DNA of 64,000 nt. It comes from Hanleya hanleyi. Lineage: Eukaryota; Mollusca; Polyplacophora; Lepidopleurida; Hanleyidae. The position numbers and the translations under genes are program-made. The notes beneath the pieces are model-generated. The model saw only the letters and a list, made by a program, of their open reading frames with translations. It did not search any database and was not told the origin of the DNA. Shown here in pieces: positions 31,258 to 41,097 of the stretch; the stretch's first letter is position 1; each line of letters starts with the position of its first letter. Location: contig JAVTVY010037013.1 in NCBI GenBank assembly GCA_036873755.1, positions 62,001 through 126,000 on the forward strand, read 5' to 3'.

Positions 31258-31445
31258 GACCATGTCACACATGCGCGCCTAGACGTCGGGTGTAGTCCGT
31301 GATACGTACTATTCTGATGGGTTAGTCCAAAAAAAGAGATCCGGGGAGTACCGGAGAGTGGCGGAGATGACCGGAAACATCCGGAGAAGACCGAAGATAC
31401 CTACGGAAATGGCAGAAAACACCCGAATGTCACGAAAAAAAAAGG

Positions 31446-31453
31446 TATAAAAA
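31446..31453 (+). promoter_or_regulatory. TATA box, plus-strand genes
   Basis: TATAAAAA with transcription expected to start near 31475; the first ATG of the zinc-finger gene is at 31645. Confidence 0.65.
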
Positions 31454-31644
31454 TGGGAATTTTTAGGTGTTTGGTACATTCATCGGCTTGCCGAACGGAG
31501 CTATCTCACCTGCCTGCCTGACCAGCCTTCCTGTCTCGACTTGGAGGTACTTGAAGTGAGTGTGCTAAAAATAGATCACCAGCTAGCGTGCTTTAAAAGG
31601 AAACCGGCCTGGCCGTTTCATCAGACACTCTGTCAACCACCAAG

Positions 31645-32100
31645 ATGCTCACTTGTACTACTTGGCAGAAGCTGTTTACTCGCCCAGAAGTTTTGCGACG
31701 ACACGAGTCCTCCATCCACAACGGCGGACGGTATACTTGTATAACCTGCGCACGGTCATTTAATCGGGAAGATGCTTTACTGCGCCATGAACGTTCAATT
31801 CATGGGCCACCCAAGCGTCCATGCGAGGATTGTGGTCGGCTTTTCAAACTGACCAGTCAGTTGCTGCGACACCAACGTTTGATTCATGACCATGAGCATG
31901 AACGGCAACCTCCTACTGAAAAGGAGCCACGGAAGGTCAGACCCAGTGAAGATAAGCCCGGGGAGACGAACGCCACTGGTGGTGCGATGACGGAGAACCC
32001 GCCTATACCCACAGTTCTGAAGAGCCTGAATATCCAGCTGGACCCCAGCGTTACGGTTTCGAGTCCTGACAACATCGAACATTTCTGGTGGAGTCAATAA
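31645..32100 (+). CDS. Polinton C2H2 zinc-finger protein
   Basis: 151 residues from an ATG in good context (CAAGATGC). Three tandem fingers with RHxxxIH ends: residues 3-25 (CTTW in place of C-x2-C, so the first finger lacks its second Cys), 31-52 (CITCARSFNREDALLRHERSIH) and 60-81 (CEDCGRLFKLTSQLLRHQRL). A charged linker follows (EHERQPPTEKEPRK) and a C-terminal tail ending WWSQ. Linkers differ from host TGEKP arrays. Probably a DNA-binding regulator of the element. It is followed in another frame by a second plus-strand gene 35 bases downstream. Confidence 0.72.
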   Translation: MLTCTTWQKLFTRPEVLRRHESSIHNGGRYTCITCARSFNREDALLRHERSIHGPPKRPCEDCGRLFKLTSQLLRHQRLIHDHEHERQPPTEKEPRKVRPSEDKPGETNATGGAMTENPPIPTVLKSLNIQLDPSVTVSSPDNIEHFWWSQ

Positions 32101-32135
32101 ATGTTCCTAGCGATCTCTTACAGGACAACCATCCA

Positions 32136-32564
32136 ATGAGTGACATCGATCGGCGCCATTGGTCCATGACACGGTACTGTTTCCACCCTCAAGATATCTA
32201 CAATTTCCCACTGACCAACCGCACCTGTCTACGCAGCTACGTGGAAGCCATCTTCAACGATCAAACTACGGCCTACAAATTGAATGTCGCTTTCGGGTAC
32301 ATCTCACGTCACAAAAAGACGGGCCAGTTACAGTATTATTATCCCAGTGCCAACAACCATGTGTTTGACCAGCCGGTCACCATCATTAACCGGGGGTCAC
32401 TAGAGACGATGCTGGAGATACTGAACACCGTGGATGCCTTGAGATGGGCACAGCGTCAACGCCCCAACATTCAATGGGTGGTAGAGAGGGTAACCAATGT
32501 CACGTTTTTCCTTACCAAGCTGACCGATCACCCCCATCGGTTGAATGCGTCACCCGTGCACTGA
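32136..32564 (+). CDS. conserved Polinton protein of unknown function
   Basis: 142 residues from the first ATG in frame at 32136; the frame is open upstream to 32088 only without ATG. It contains FGYISRHKKTGQLQYYYPS, then NRGSLETMLEIL, then RPNIQWVVERVTNVTFFLTK. The (Y/F)GxIxRH...TGxxxYxxPSxNN plus RPNxxWVVExVTNVTF pattern recurs, to my recollection, in Polinton gene sets near the polymerase gene; here no polymerase follows and the terminal repeat begins about 270 bases downstream. Intact. No catalytic motif is evident. Confidence 0.65.
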   Translation: MSDIDRRHWSMTRYCFHPQDIYNFPLTNRTCLRSYVEAIFNDQTTAYKLNVAFGYISRHKKTGQLQYYYPSANNHVFDQPVTIINRGSLETMLEILNTVDALRWAQRQRPNIQWVVERVTNVTFFLTKLTDHPHRLNASPVH

Positions 32565-32834
32565 TGAATACCATGCCGTACATACTCTCTATGTCTACAT
32601 GCTGATCGCTGACTTGAGCTCAGTAAACACTTGTACCTAATGTGACAGTGCGTTAAATAATAACACAGGGTGTTTGATATTTCAATTTGGTTTGCTGTGA
32701 ACATACTAAACATACCCAGGGCGGCTCCCCCAGCCTGGGTATGATGTAACATTGGGGGTAATAAACTATATAAACATTGCTTAACTTGTTGTTTTTTCAC
32801 GACAACCGCTACCCGATTGCATAATACAGATCCG
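32565..32834. other. 3' region of the Polinton plus-strand genes
   Basis: Non-coding. AATAAA at 32760-32765 is a candidate poly(A) signal, and an 8-bp inverted motif CCCAGGCTG/CAGCCTGGG lies at 32717-32739. The terminal repeat starts just beyond. Confidence 0.5.
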
Positions 32835-34400
32835 ACATTCATCCGCGTGATGACGCCCGCGCGCGCTGGGGCCGGGGCGGGCCGGGCCGGGCCGGGCCGG
32901 GCCGGGGAAAAAACCCGGAGGTTGAACATCCGGACGTCTAAGGAAAACATTGGAACTCTTCTGTGTTTGGAGGTGAAACCCGGAAGTGACGTCACAACCC
33001 ACGTGACCTGCGCAGCAGAATGGAAATGACACCCTAGTCTAGCCCCCTCACATAGGCTTCACATGGATACCTCTTGACTCCATCGGTTCATTAGTGGCTC
33101 CTCTCGATCCCCTCACGTCTATTTCCATACCCTTGGACCGCCGCGCATGCGCAGAATGACACTAGTTCAACCCCATACCCAGTCCATCGGATGCCCCCTC
33201 ACATAGGCTTCACATTGATACCTCACTCGACCCCATTGGCCCAGGAGTGGCTCCCCTTGATCCCAAAACGTCTAACGAGGCCCATACAGGGTCCAGTTTT
33301 CGACACTACATGACCACATCCCGACAACATGGCCAGTTTTCGACACCGGACGTGCCGCCATCTTGAACCAGAAGACAGACGCCGCCATCTTGGATATGTC
33401 CCATAATGCACCGGGTCAAAATACTCGCTTCTGATTGGCTGATTACAGGTCAAGTGCACTCAATGACCTTTGCCTTGCATGTGCATGCGCAGAATGGTGA
33501 CAACGCCCGAGCCACTAGTCCAGTCAGATGCCCCTTCACGAATGCTTCACTTTGATACCTCACTCGACCCCATTGGCCCATGAGTGGCTCCCCTAGATCC
33601 CAAAACGTCTATTTCCATACCCTTGGTCCGCCGCGCATGCGCAGAATGGTGACAACGCACGAGCTCCTAGTCCAGTCAAATGCCCCTTCATGAATGCTTC
33701 ACATTGATACCTCATATGACCCCATCGGACCATTAGGGGCTCCCCTAGCTCCCAAAACGTCTATTTCCATACCCTTTGGCCACCGCGATTGCGCAGAATG
33801 CCGATATTTCAACCCCACACCCAGCCCATCAGATGTCCCTTCACGAATGCTTCACATTGATACCTCACTCAACTCCATCGGCCCATTAGTGCCTCCCTTA
33901 GATCCCAAAACGTCTATTTCCATACCCTTTTCCCATAATTCCCTGTCTGCGCATGCGCAGAATGCAACGCACGAGCCGCTAGTCCAGTTAAATGCCCCTT
34001 CATGAATGCTTCACATTGATACCTCATATGACCCCATCGGACCATTAGGGGCTCCCCTAACTCCCAAAACGTCTATTTTCATACCCTTTGGCCACCGCGT
34101 ATGCGCAGAATACCGATATTTCAACCCCACACGCAGCCCATCAGATGCCCCTTCACGAATGCTTCACATGGATACCTCACTCAACTCCATCGGACCATTA
34201 GTGGCTCCCCTAGCTCCACAACGGCTATTTCCATACCCTTCGGCCACCGCGCATGCGCAGAATGACCCTATTTCAACCCCACACCCAGTCCATTAGATGC
34301 CCCTTTACATAAGCTTCACTTTGATACCTCATACGACCCAATCGGACCATTTTATCTAGGGACTACTTTTTCTCCGCGGAAGCTTTTTTCCGCGACCGAA
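32835..34400. repeat. Polinton right terminal inverted repeat
   Basis: Mirror of the left terminal repeat: the inner end with GGGCC repeats (32877-32905), AAAACCCGGAGGTTGAACAT and CACGTGACC, then about seven units with TACCTCACTCRACYCCAT, CTATTTCCATACCCTT and CGCGCATGCGCA (33142, 33632, 34248; TGCGCATGCGCA at 33948). YY1-like GCCGCCATCTTG occurs at 33354-33393. The outer end carries AGTAGTCCCTAGA (complement) and GGAAGCTTTTTTCCGCG, and ends near 34400. Confidence 0.85.
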
Positions 34401-34737
34401 TACGAATTCCTAAAAACAAAATGGAAAAAAGACTCTGCACCACTCGGTTACACGACAGAACGATTATTCGAAGAACACGACATTCCAATCTCTTGTATCT
34501 CTGACACTGACAAGGTCAATAGACCACCATGGCAACTAATCACACCACACGTGGACACGAATATACATAGCCACATCACCAAACAGGACAACCCAGAGCA
34601 TATAAGGGTCACTGCCCTCGAATATATTGACACACATTGGAAAAATCGCTTGAAAATATATACAAACGGCTCCAAAAACACAAGTCACAATACAGGTTAT
34701 GCATTCGTTATTCCAGAACTTGACATTCACGAAGGTT
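34397..34737 (+). pseudogene. RNase H-bearing LINE, part 1 (5'-truncated)
   Basis: A frame open from 34397 reads as the region between reverse transcriptase and RNase H of a LINE (PPWQLITPHVDTNIHSHI) and enters the RNase H domain at RLKIYTNGSKNTSHNTGYAF. The usual catalytic Asp of YTDGS is Asn here. The domain is cut at 34737 by a CR1/L2-like LINE and resumes at 40306. Its 5' end abuts the Polinton right end. Confidence 0.75.
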
Positions 34738-34983
34738 GGAAAGACCACATTGACCAATTAATCGCTTATTAATTGTGTCCTTATTAAGGACACAATTAAG
34801 ATTAAGATCCTTATTGTGTTTCTGCCTGTGTTATCACCTGTCGATATATACAGAATTCCCGCATGTGTTATCTTTAATACTTGGTACTTACCGTGTTCCG
34901 GCTTGTGTCATTACCTGTTGATAAATAAGGAGTTCCTGCATGTGTTATTACTCGATGATTCCGAATTCCTGCTTGTGAATATT

Positions 34984-35906
34984 ATTAGTTATTCAGGTTT
35001 TTCCCAGGGTGTATGAAAAGTTATGACCCTCCCTGAAATTCATACACCCTGAGGCGTCAGCCGAAGGGTGTATGAGTTTCAGGGAGGGTCATAACTTTTC
35101 ATACACCCTAGGAAAAACCTGAATAACGAATTTATTATCCCGAAAGCATTTATTAATTAACATATCGAATTATAGAGTTAAAAAGGCAATTTTTCTGAAA
35201 CTTTACCACGGAAATTCAGCATGTATGTGTCTGTCCATTTACGAAACCGGTCTCCATTTTGACAAAACGCGTTGTCTACGCGAGTAATGTAGACGCGCAA
35301 CACGGACGCCGAGCTGTGACAGTGTTCAATTTTGACCCTAAATATAACCATTTACAAGGTATGTGTGTCTAAAAGATTGATTGAACGTGATGCAGCAAGA
35401 CTTCCTTTCATCAAATATCAACGGTTGTGTATAATATTGTGTGTTGATTTCGGGAAATGATCTTTGAAAGCGCACAACTCGCCGACCCTGGTTCGGTAGC
35501 GATTATGCATAATTTTCGCGTGGCCAGAAAACGCTTCATGTTCGTTATATTTATATTCTCGACATGCGAGAAGTAGAATACTCCGACTATGATGGTATTC
35601 TGGTCAATATTATGGTATCTCCCGCCAGAAATAGTGAAAAATTAAAGTTTGAAGTCTTGAAGTGGAGATCCGCCATGTCTGCTTTCGCACGTGAACCGTG
35701 AATTTTTATCCCCTGGGAGCCCTTCCGCTAGAGGGATCGTTCGGTCACACCGTTCAACATGGTTCAGTATATCGCATTAAGATGATTGGTCACGTGATCG
35801 GTCATACCAGTCGGACGTTAATGGAAAGATCCCCGGGGTGTACGAATTTTTACACCCTGGTAAACTGACCAATGGAAATGCTACGATTTAGGTTGAGGGA
35901 TAATAA
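34984..35906. mobile_element. 0.9 kb insert with hairpin H2 near its left end
   Basis: The monomer sequence ...GCTTGTGAATAT / ACTTGAAGATCC... is split here. The insert opens with hairpin H2 and ends near a GGGTGTACGAATTTTTACACCC mini-palindrome (35836-35857). It has no coding frame over 60 codons, and the termini and mechanism are unknown. Confidence 0.55.
34988..35127. repeat. long hairpin H2 with conserved loop
   Basis: Complementary arms of about 60 bases (GTTATTCAGGTTTTTCC... and its complement ending at 35127) meet at ACACCCT-GA-GGC-GTCA-GCC-GA-AGGGTGT. The tip has the same GA/GA mismatch plus GC-stem and small-loop design as H1 and H3, while the arm sequence is unrelated to either. Confidence 0.85.
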
Positions 35907-36844
35907 ACTTGAAGATCCTTATTGTGTTTCTGCATGTATTATCACCTGTCGATATATACAGAATTCCCGCATGTGTTACCTTTAATACTTGGTACTTACC
36001 GTGTTCCGGCTTCTGTCATTACCTGTTGACAAATACGGAGTTCCGGCATGTGTTATTACTCGATGATATACCAACTTCCTGCTTGTGAATATACTTGAAG
36101 ATCCTTATTGTGTTTCTGCATGTGTTATCACCTGTCGATATATACAGAATTCCAGCATGTATTATCTTTAATACTTGGTACTTACCGTGTTCCGGCTTGT
36201 GTCATTCCCTGTTGATAAATAAGGAGTTCCTGCATGTGTTATTACTCGATGATTCCGAATTCCTGCTTGTGAATATACTTGAAGATCCTTATTGTGTTTC
36301 TGCATGTATTATCACCTGTCGATATATACAGAATTCCCGCATGTGTTATCTTTAATACTTGGTACTTACCATGTTCCGGCTTGTGTCACTACCTGCTGAT
36401 AAATACGGAGTTTCTGCATGTGTTATTACTCGATTATATACCGACTTCTTGCTAGTGAATATACTTGAAGATACTTCTTGTGTTTTTGCTTGTTGTATTA
36501 CCTGTCGATATATACAAAATTCCCGCATGTGTTATCTTTAATACTTGGTACTTACCGTGTTCCGGCTAGTGTCATTACCTGTTAAGATATACGCAGTTAC
36601 TGCGTGTGTTATTACTTGATTATTCGTACCGCGTTCCTGCATGTACATGTAATAGCCAATTGGTTGCGCAGAGATGTAAATCCGACATTTGTGGTAATGC
36701 TATCAACGGATAGCTCTCCTAGACTTGTTTCAATGTTCAACTTGTTTTCCCCTTTACTCATTTTAATAACTTTGTGTGTATTGATGTTTGCCATTTGCAT
36801 ATATTATAATATTTCGGTGATGTGTCCACATATAATATATATTT

Positions 36845-38209
36845 ATGATGGATAATAGTGATGGTATTGACGGCGTTTCTTATGATAACTGGGACTCGTT
36901 ACCTTTTAGCAATATAGATGAAATTTCTAACACTTATGATAATAGTACCTCTTGTGATAATACTTTCGATTATCAAAATATGTGTTTTAATTCACTGAAA
37001 CTGAATATAGATGAAGCCGAGCGCTACCTGACTGATGATAACTTTTATGAAGCTGATCACTGGGATAAACTAAGAGTACACCAATCTAATTATTTTGAAG
37101 AAGATTCCTTTAACGAAAAATTGAACGATCAACCATCGCCCCGGAGTGATAATTTATCTATTTTACACATCAATGCCTGTAGTTTAAGAAAACATTATAC
37201 TGAAATAGTGGGATCCATTTCCAATCTCAATCTACATTTCTCTGTCCTGGGCATTTCTGAAAGTTGGCTAGACCCAAAAATTGAGAAATTATTTGACATC
37301 CCTGTTTTACCTCATCTAGATCTAACAAGAAAGGCGGAGGCCTTGTCATATACGTTAGAAGCGACATCAAATCGTGTATTGTCAGGGAAGACCTGTCAGC
37401 TCATAACGACGACCAGTATGAATCTCTCTTTGTAGAAATTGAAAGCCCTACCCAGAATAATGGTAAAAGTCCTAGCAAGTACATTATCGGTTTATTTTAT
37501 CGCCCACCGGGGAAAAGTGTCGAACAATTCAATGTTAGCCTGAATGATACCTTAAAGCGAATGAAATCTGAGAGAAAGCGATGTTTTCTTATGGGTGACT
37601 TGTTTAAAGTTGATACCCATTTACCTTCAAAACATTTTCTTGAAACAATGATGTCTTATCACTTTTTTCCATCAATCAGGAAACCTACCAGAGTTACTTC
37701 TCATTCTGCGACATTAATTGATAACATATTTTCTAATTCCTATGATGCACCTATTATATCTGGTATCCTATTAACCGACATATCCGATCACTTCCCCATT
37801 TTTCTCATTGACGATACCGTCTCCTCTTATGTCAATCAGCCAACCACTAGAATTTCTCGAATTTACCCCCGAAAGCAAAGATATATTTGTAGATAAAATA
37901 AAACGCTGTGATTGGAATCCTACGATCAACGAAACCGGCGATGTGAACGAAGCTTATGAATCATTTCAAAATGATTTTATGAATATTTTCGATGACTGTT
38001 TTCCTCTTGAGGAGACACGTATATCTAGTTATAAAATACTTAAACCTTGGGTGACGCCTGCTCTTCTTCATTCGATTCGTGAGAAGAACAGACTCTTTAA
38101 TCTACAACTTCGTCTTAAAGATGTAAGTATCCGACGCCAATATCGCCAATACAGAAACAAATTGAACCATCTTCTCAAAACGGCAAAAAAAACCCCAGTT
38201 TTTTCATGA
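36845..38209 (+). pseudogene. CR1/L2-like LINE: N-terminal region and endonuclease, frameshifted
   Basis: Starts at ATG 36845 with about 100 acidic, Asp/Asn-rich residues, then an endonuclease domain: LSILHINACSLRKHYTEI, VLGISESWLD (catalytic Glu present), and after a frameshift near 37335, YIIGLFYRPPGKS, the GDFN-equivalent GDLFKVD, and SDHFPI near 37790. A second frameshift near 37850 returns to the original frame, and a poly-A tract near 38190 causes another. The domain order and motifs are complete, but the reading frame is broken at least three times, so the copy is dead. Confidence 0.8.
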
Positions 38210-38428
38210 TAGATTCAATACATACAATAATGATATCAAAGGCACATGGAAGATTATTAATCAACTTCTTAATAGATCTAGCAAAAGCAGTACCTCCAGT
38301 TCATTTCTAATTGATGACCGAGAAATAACAGATCCTCTTGAAGGAATAAATTTAACGAATATTTTTGTACTGTAGCTAGCAAACTTGCTGATCAAATTCC
38401 TAATGTAGATGTAGAGTATTCCGAATTC

Positions 38429-40003
38429 TTGAAAAACCCAATAGATGAGGATTTTGAATTTACTCCATCCAGTGCAGCAGAGGTAACGGAGCTTATACTA
38501 AATTCGAAATGTGCCGCCCCTGGTATTGACGGAATATGTATGTCTATGGTCAAACTGGTTGCCAGTGACATTGCGTCACCTTTATCTTGTATTATAAATC
38601 TATCCTTCCAAACAGGAGTTTCCCCGTCTGCCATGAAAATCGCTAAACTGTCGCCAATATTCAAATCTGGTGATACCCACTTATTGAAAAATTATCGGCC
38701 TATATCCGTTTTACCGTGCTATAGCAAAATTCTTGAAAAGGCCGCGGCCTCTCGAATAACTGATTTCCTAGAAAAAATGAACATTCTTTGCGCGAATCAA
38801 TTTGGCTTCAGAAAAAAACATTCTACTTTCCTTGCTGTCCTTTCATTGCACGAAGCCTTGGTCACCGCTAAGGAATCTAAACAATTCAGCATTGTAACAT
38901 TTTTAGATCTTTCTAAGGCATTCGACACAGTCAATCATACTATTTTAGTAGAAAAAATGAGTTACTACGGCTTTCGGGGTATCAGTAACCATTGGTTTAA
39001 AAGTTACTTGACAGACCGTTACCAATCTACATTATATAACGATACTATTTCGTCACCAGGTCTTGTTACGTGTGGTGTTCCACAAGGGTCTATACTAGGA
39101 CCTATATTATTTCTCATATACATTAACGATTTAAATATGGCTATTCACTCTTCAGAAATTATCCTGTTTGCTGATGATACAAGTGTAATACTGTCCGATG
39201 AAAACCCTATTTCCCTTTTTCAAACTATGTCTGCTGAGCTTTTTTTTATGTACAACTGGTTTTCAAGCAACATGTTATCCTTAAACCTTGAGAAAACAAA
39301 ATTCATGCTTATTCAGCCACATTCACATGCACGTTTAGATTTTACGCCAACGTTATCTGTTTTAGGGTTCAGTATAGAACAAGTTAAGTCATTCAAATTT
39401 CTTGGAGTTTATGTGAATGATAAGTTAACATGGACTGCCCATATAAATGAAATATGTAAAATAATCTCCAGAAACATAGGTATCCTAAGCTGCATCAAAG
39501 GAGCCCTTACTAAGAGAACCCTTTACATTCTTTATTATTCTTTGATTTATCCATATATATCTTATTGCAATGTGGTATGGTGTAATACTTATCCGAGTCA
39601 TCATCATACACTTGTTTTATTGCAGAAGAGAGTCGTTAGAATTATTTCACTGAGCTCTAGACTTGAGCACACTGCGCCTTTGTTTGCCTCCTACAAGATC
39701 CTGAGATTGTCAGAACTGAACCTTTATCTCACTCTCCAGTTTTCCCATAAGTTTCTTCATAATTTCGATTTAGTTCCAGTTCGATTTCAAAATTATTTTA
39801 CGAGACAGATCCAGGTACACGCCTATCCTACGCGCGGTCATTTGTATAATTTATATCGACCTTTCTATCGGACAAATCTTTCTCTACATACTCCGAAAAT
39901 CATTGCTCCAAAAGAATGGAACAAGCTGCCGTCAACCTTAAAGTCATGCGAATCCATATCACTATTCAAATCAAAACTGAAAGAATATTTACTTAATGTA
40001 TAA
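38429..40003 (+). CDS. CR1/L2-like LINE reverse transcriptase
   Basis: 524 residues open without a stop. RT motifs in order: APGIDGICMSMVK, LLKNYRPISVLP, NQFGFRKKHSTFLAVL, FLDLSKAFDTVNHTIL, GVPQGSILGPILFLIYINDL, catalytic ILFADDTSVI and LGVYVNDKLTW. The C-terminus ends with the IIAPKEWNKLPSTLKS pattern typical of CR1/L2-group elements. It is part of one longer polyprotein with the endonuclease region; the Met at 38429 is not a natural start, because a frameshift separates the parts. Catalytic residues are intact in this segment. Confidence 0.85.
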   Translation: MKNPIDEDFEFTPSSAAEVTELILNSKCAAPGIDGICMSMVKLVASDIASPLSCIINLSFQTGVSPSAMKIAKLSPIFKSGDTHLLKNYRPISVLPCYSKILEKAAASRITDFLEKMNILCANQFGFRKKHSTFLAVLSLHEALVTAKESKQFSIVTFLDLSKAFDTVNHTILVEKMSYYGFRGISNHWFKSYLTDRYQSTLYNDTISSPGLVTCGVPQGSILGPILFLIYINDLNMAIHSSEIILFADDTSVILSDENPISLFQTMSAELFFMYNWFSSNMLSLNLEKTKFMLIQPHSHARLDFTPTLSVLGFSIEQVKSFKFLGVYVNDKLTWTAHINEICKIISRNIGILSCIKGALTKRTLYILYYSLIYPYISYCNVVWCNTYPSHHHTLVLLQKRVVRIISLSSRLEHTAPLFASYKILRLSELNLYLTLQFSHKFLHNFDLVPVRFQNYFTRQIQVHAYPTRGHLYNLYRPFYRTNLSLHTPKIIAPKEWNKLPSTLKSCESISLFKSKLKEYLLNV

Positions 40004-40305
40004 GGCTCCCACCGACCCAGGAATATGCTATATGGCAAACAAATGCACATTGTTTATTTATGATCTCTGTTTATTGTTCATTTATGATCTCTGTTTATTC
40101 ACCTAATTTATACTCAATCTTCACCCAGTCTTGTCTATCTAAATCTTGTATAAATCTGTCTTTAAATATTTAGTTTTATATTATGTACTTGGGACATTAC
40201 AAGCCCCTTGGGGTTTTCATCCCGCCAGATTTTCATGATGTATGTGTATGAATTTTAACTTTACTGTACATATGTTTTATCTGGTGAATAAACGAACAAA
40301 CAAAC

Positions 40306-41097
40306 AAGGTTTCAAACTACCAGACAATATGTTTGTATACACCACTGAATTAGTCGCCATAATCAAGGCCCTCGAATGGGTTCTCCAGAACCGACCGGTT
40401 TCCACCGTTATTCTTAGTGACTCCTTAAGCGGACTGGTATCTATAGAGAACTCCAAATCCGAGAGCAGACCTGACCTCATACACGAAATAGAAATTCTAT
40501 GTACACAAATAAGAGACAATGACATTGACGCCATTTTAGCTTGGATTCCCGCCCACGTGGACGTTAGGGGAAATGAAGCCGCCGATAGGACAGCCAAAGA
40601 CAGCCTCACCAAAACTGCACCTGACGTGCATATAGGACTAGAAACCAAAGAACTGAATTCTATCATTAGAACCAGAATAGATAGGAAATGGGGAAAAAGA
40701 ATGGAACGAAGTAAACCGAGGTAGATGGCTACATAGTATTCTAGATAAGGGGAAAAGACGGAGTTGTGGATTCCAGCTAGACCGCAAACGTGACGACTGC
40801 ATCATCACAAGATTAAGACTAGGCAAAACAGGACTAAAATCGCACCTCTCTAAGCTAATAAAAAACACATCACCACTATGCACCTCATGCAACAACGAAG
40901 AAGAAACGATAGAACATTTTATACTCAAATGCCCAAAACATGACCCCTATCGCCGCACACTGGAAAACGAACTCAAAAACCTAAATGTCCCTCTGTCGTT
41001 GGCTTCTATATTAAATCCTAAACCACCTCTTATAAACAAAGTATACTCCACCTTACTAGCTTACATCAAATCGACTGACTATTACTCTACCATCTAA
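40306..41097 (+). pseudogene. RNase H-bearing LINE, part 2
   Basis: Continues the domain cut at 34737: TTELVAIIKALEWVL (catalytic Glu region), TVILSDSLSGLVSI (Asp), ILAWIPAHVDVRGNEAADRT (His and final Asp). After a frameshift near 40690 the C-terminal zinc-knuckle region follows (TRLRLGKTGLKSHL, then LCTSCNNEEETIEHFILKCP) and stops at TAA 41095-41097. RNase H plus this CCHC pattern fits the I/Nimb/Ingi-like LINEs. The copy is 5'-truncated, frameshifted and split. Confidence 0.8.

Larger units (their letters stand above)
31205..31644. promoter_or_regulatory. divergent promoter region of the Polinton
   Basis: Separates the minus-strand gene block from the plus-strand pair. It contains TATAAAA (minus, 31251-31257) and TATAAAAA (plus, 31446-31453). 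Between them, at 31336-31412, the word CCGGA recurs at short intervals (CCGGGGAGTACCGGAGAG, GACCGGAAACATCCGGAGAA), followed by poly-A. This could be a transcription-factor array or a replication control site. Confidence 0.6.
14935..34400. mobile_element. Maverick/Polinton lacking polB (with an L1 inserted in it)
   Basis: Two inverted terminal regions of about 1.5 kb (left 14935-15132 plus 21752-23070; right 32835-34400) enclose a GC-richer block of virus-like genes: integrase with chromodomain, packaging ATPase, adenoviral-type protease, major and minor capsid proteins and several smaller proteins. Without the 6.6 kb LINE the element is about 12.8 kb, shorter than the usual 15-20 kb, and no protein-primed DNA polymerase B frame exists on either strand between the terminal repeats. 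Integrase, ATPase, both capsid genes and the proline-rich gene carry stops or frameshifts, so this copy is an old, inactive insertion. The left flank (about 14830-14935) contains further terminal-repeat-like words, so the outer left boundary is approximate; the right end abuts a 5'-truncated LINE. Confidence 0.85.
34803..36600 (+). repeat. five ~185-bp 5' monomers of the CR1/L2-like LINE
   Basis: Units start at about 34803, 35914, 36094, 36281 and 36464, each with CCTTATTGTGTTTCTGCATG, CACCTGTCGATATATACA, TTTAATACTTGGTACTTACC and GTGTTATTACTCGAT. The first is separated from the rest by the 34984-35906 insert. Tandem monomers upstream of a LINE coding frame typically act as its promoter. The short frames inside them repeat with the unit and are not genes. 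Confidence 0.8.
34738..40305 (+). mobile_element. CR1/L2-like LINE with tandem 5' monomers
   Basis: 5.6 kb insertion flanked by AAGGTT at 34732-34737 and 40306-40311, splitting an RNase H domain whose two halves read on from one another. It has 5' tandem monomers (34803-36600), one of them disrupted by a 0.9 kb hairpin-bearing insert (34984-35906), an endonuclease-RT frame (36845-40003) with several frameshifts, a 0.3 kb 3' UTR and an (AAAC)n-like tail. The 3' tail and the RT sequence point to the CR1/L2 group. Confidence 0.82.

Noticed and set aside
14935..34400. Integrated adenovirus
   Set aside because: The protease and pVI-like genes are adenovirus-like, but the retroviral-type integrase with chromodomain, FtsK-type ATPase and long TIRs identify a Polinton/Maverick.
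36095..36541. Small genes of 60-86 codons in the 36 kb region
   Set aside because: They repeat with the 185-bp LINE monomers and carry no independent signal.
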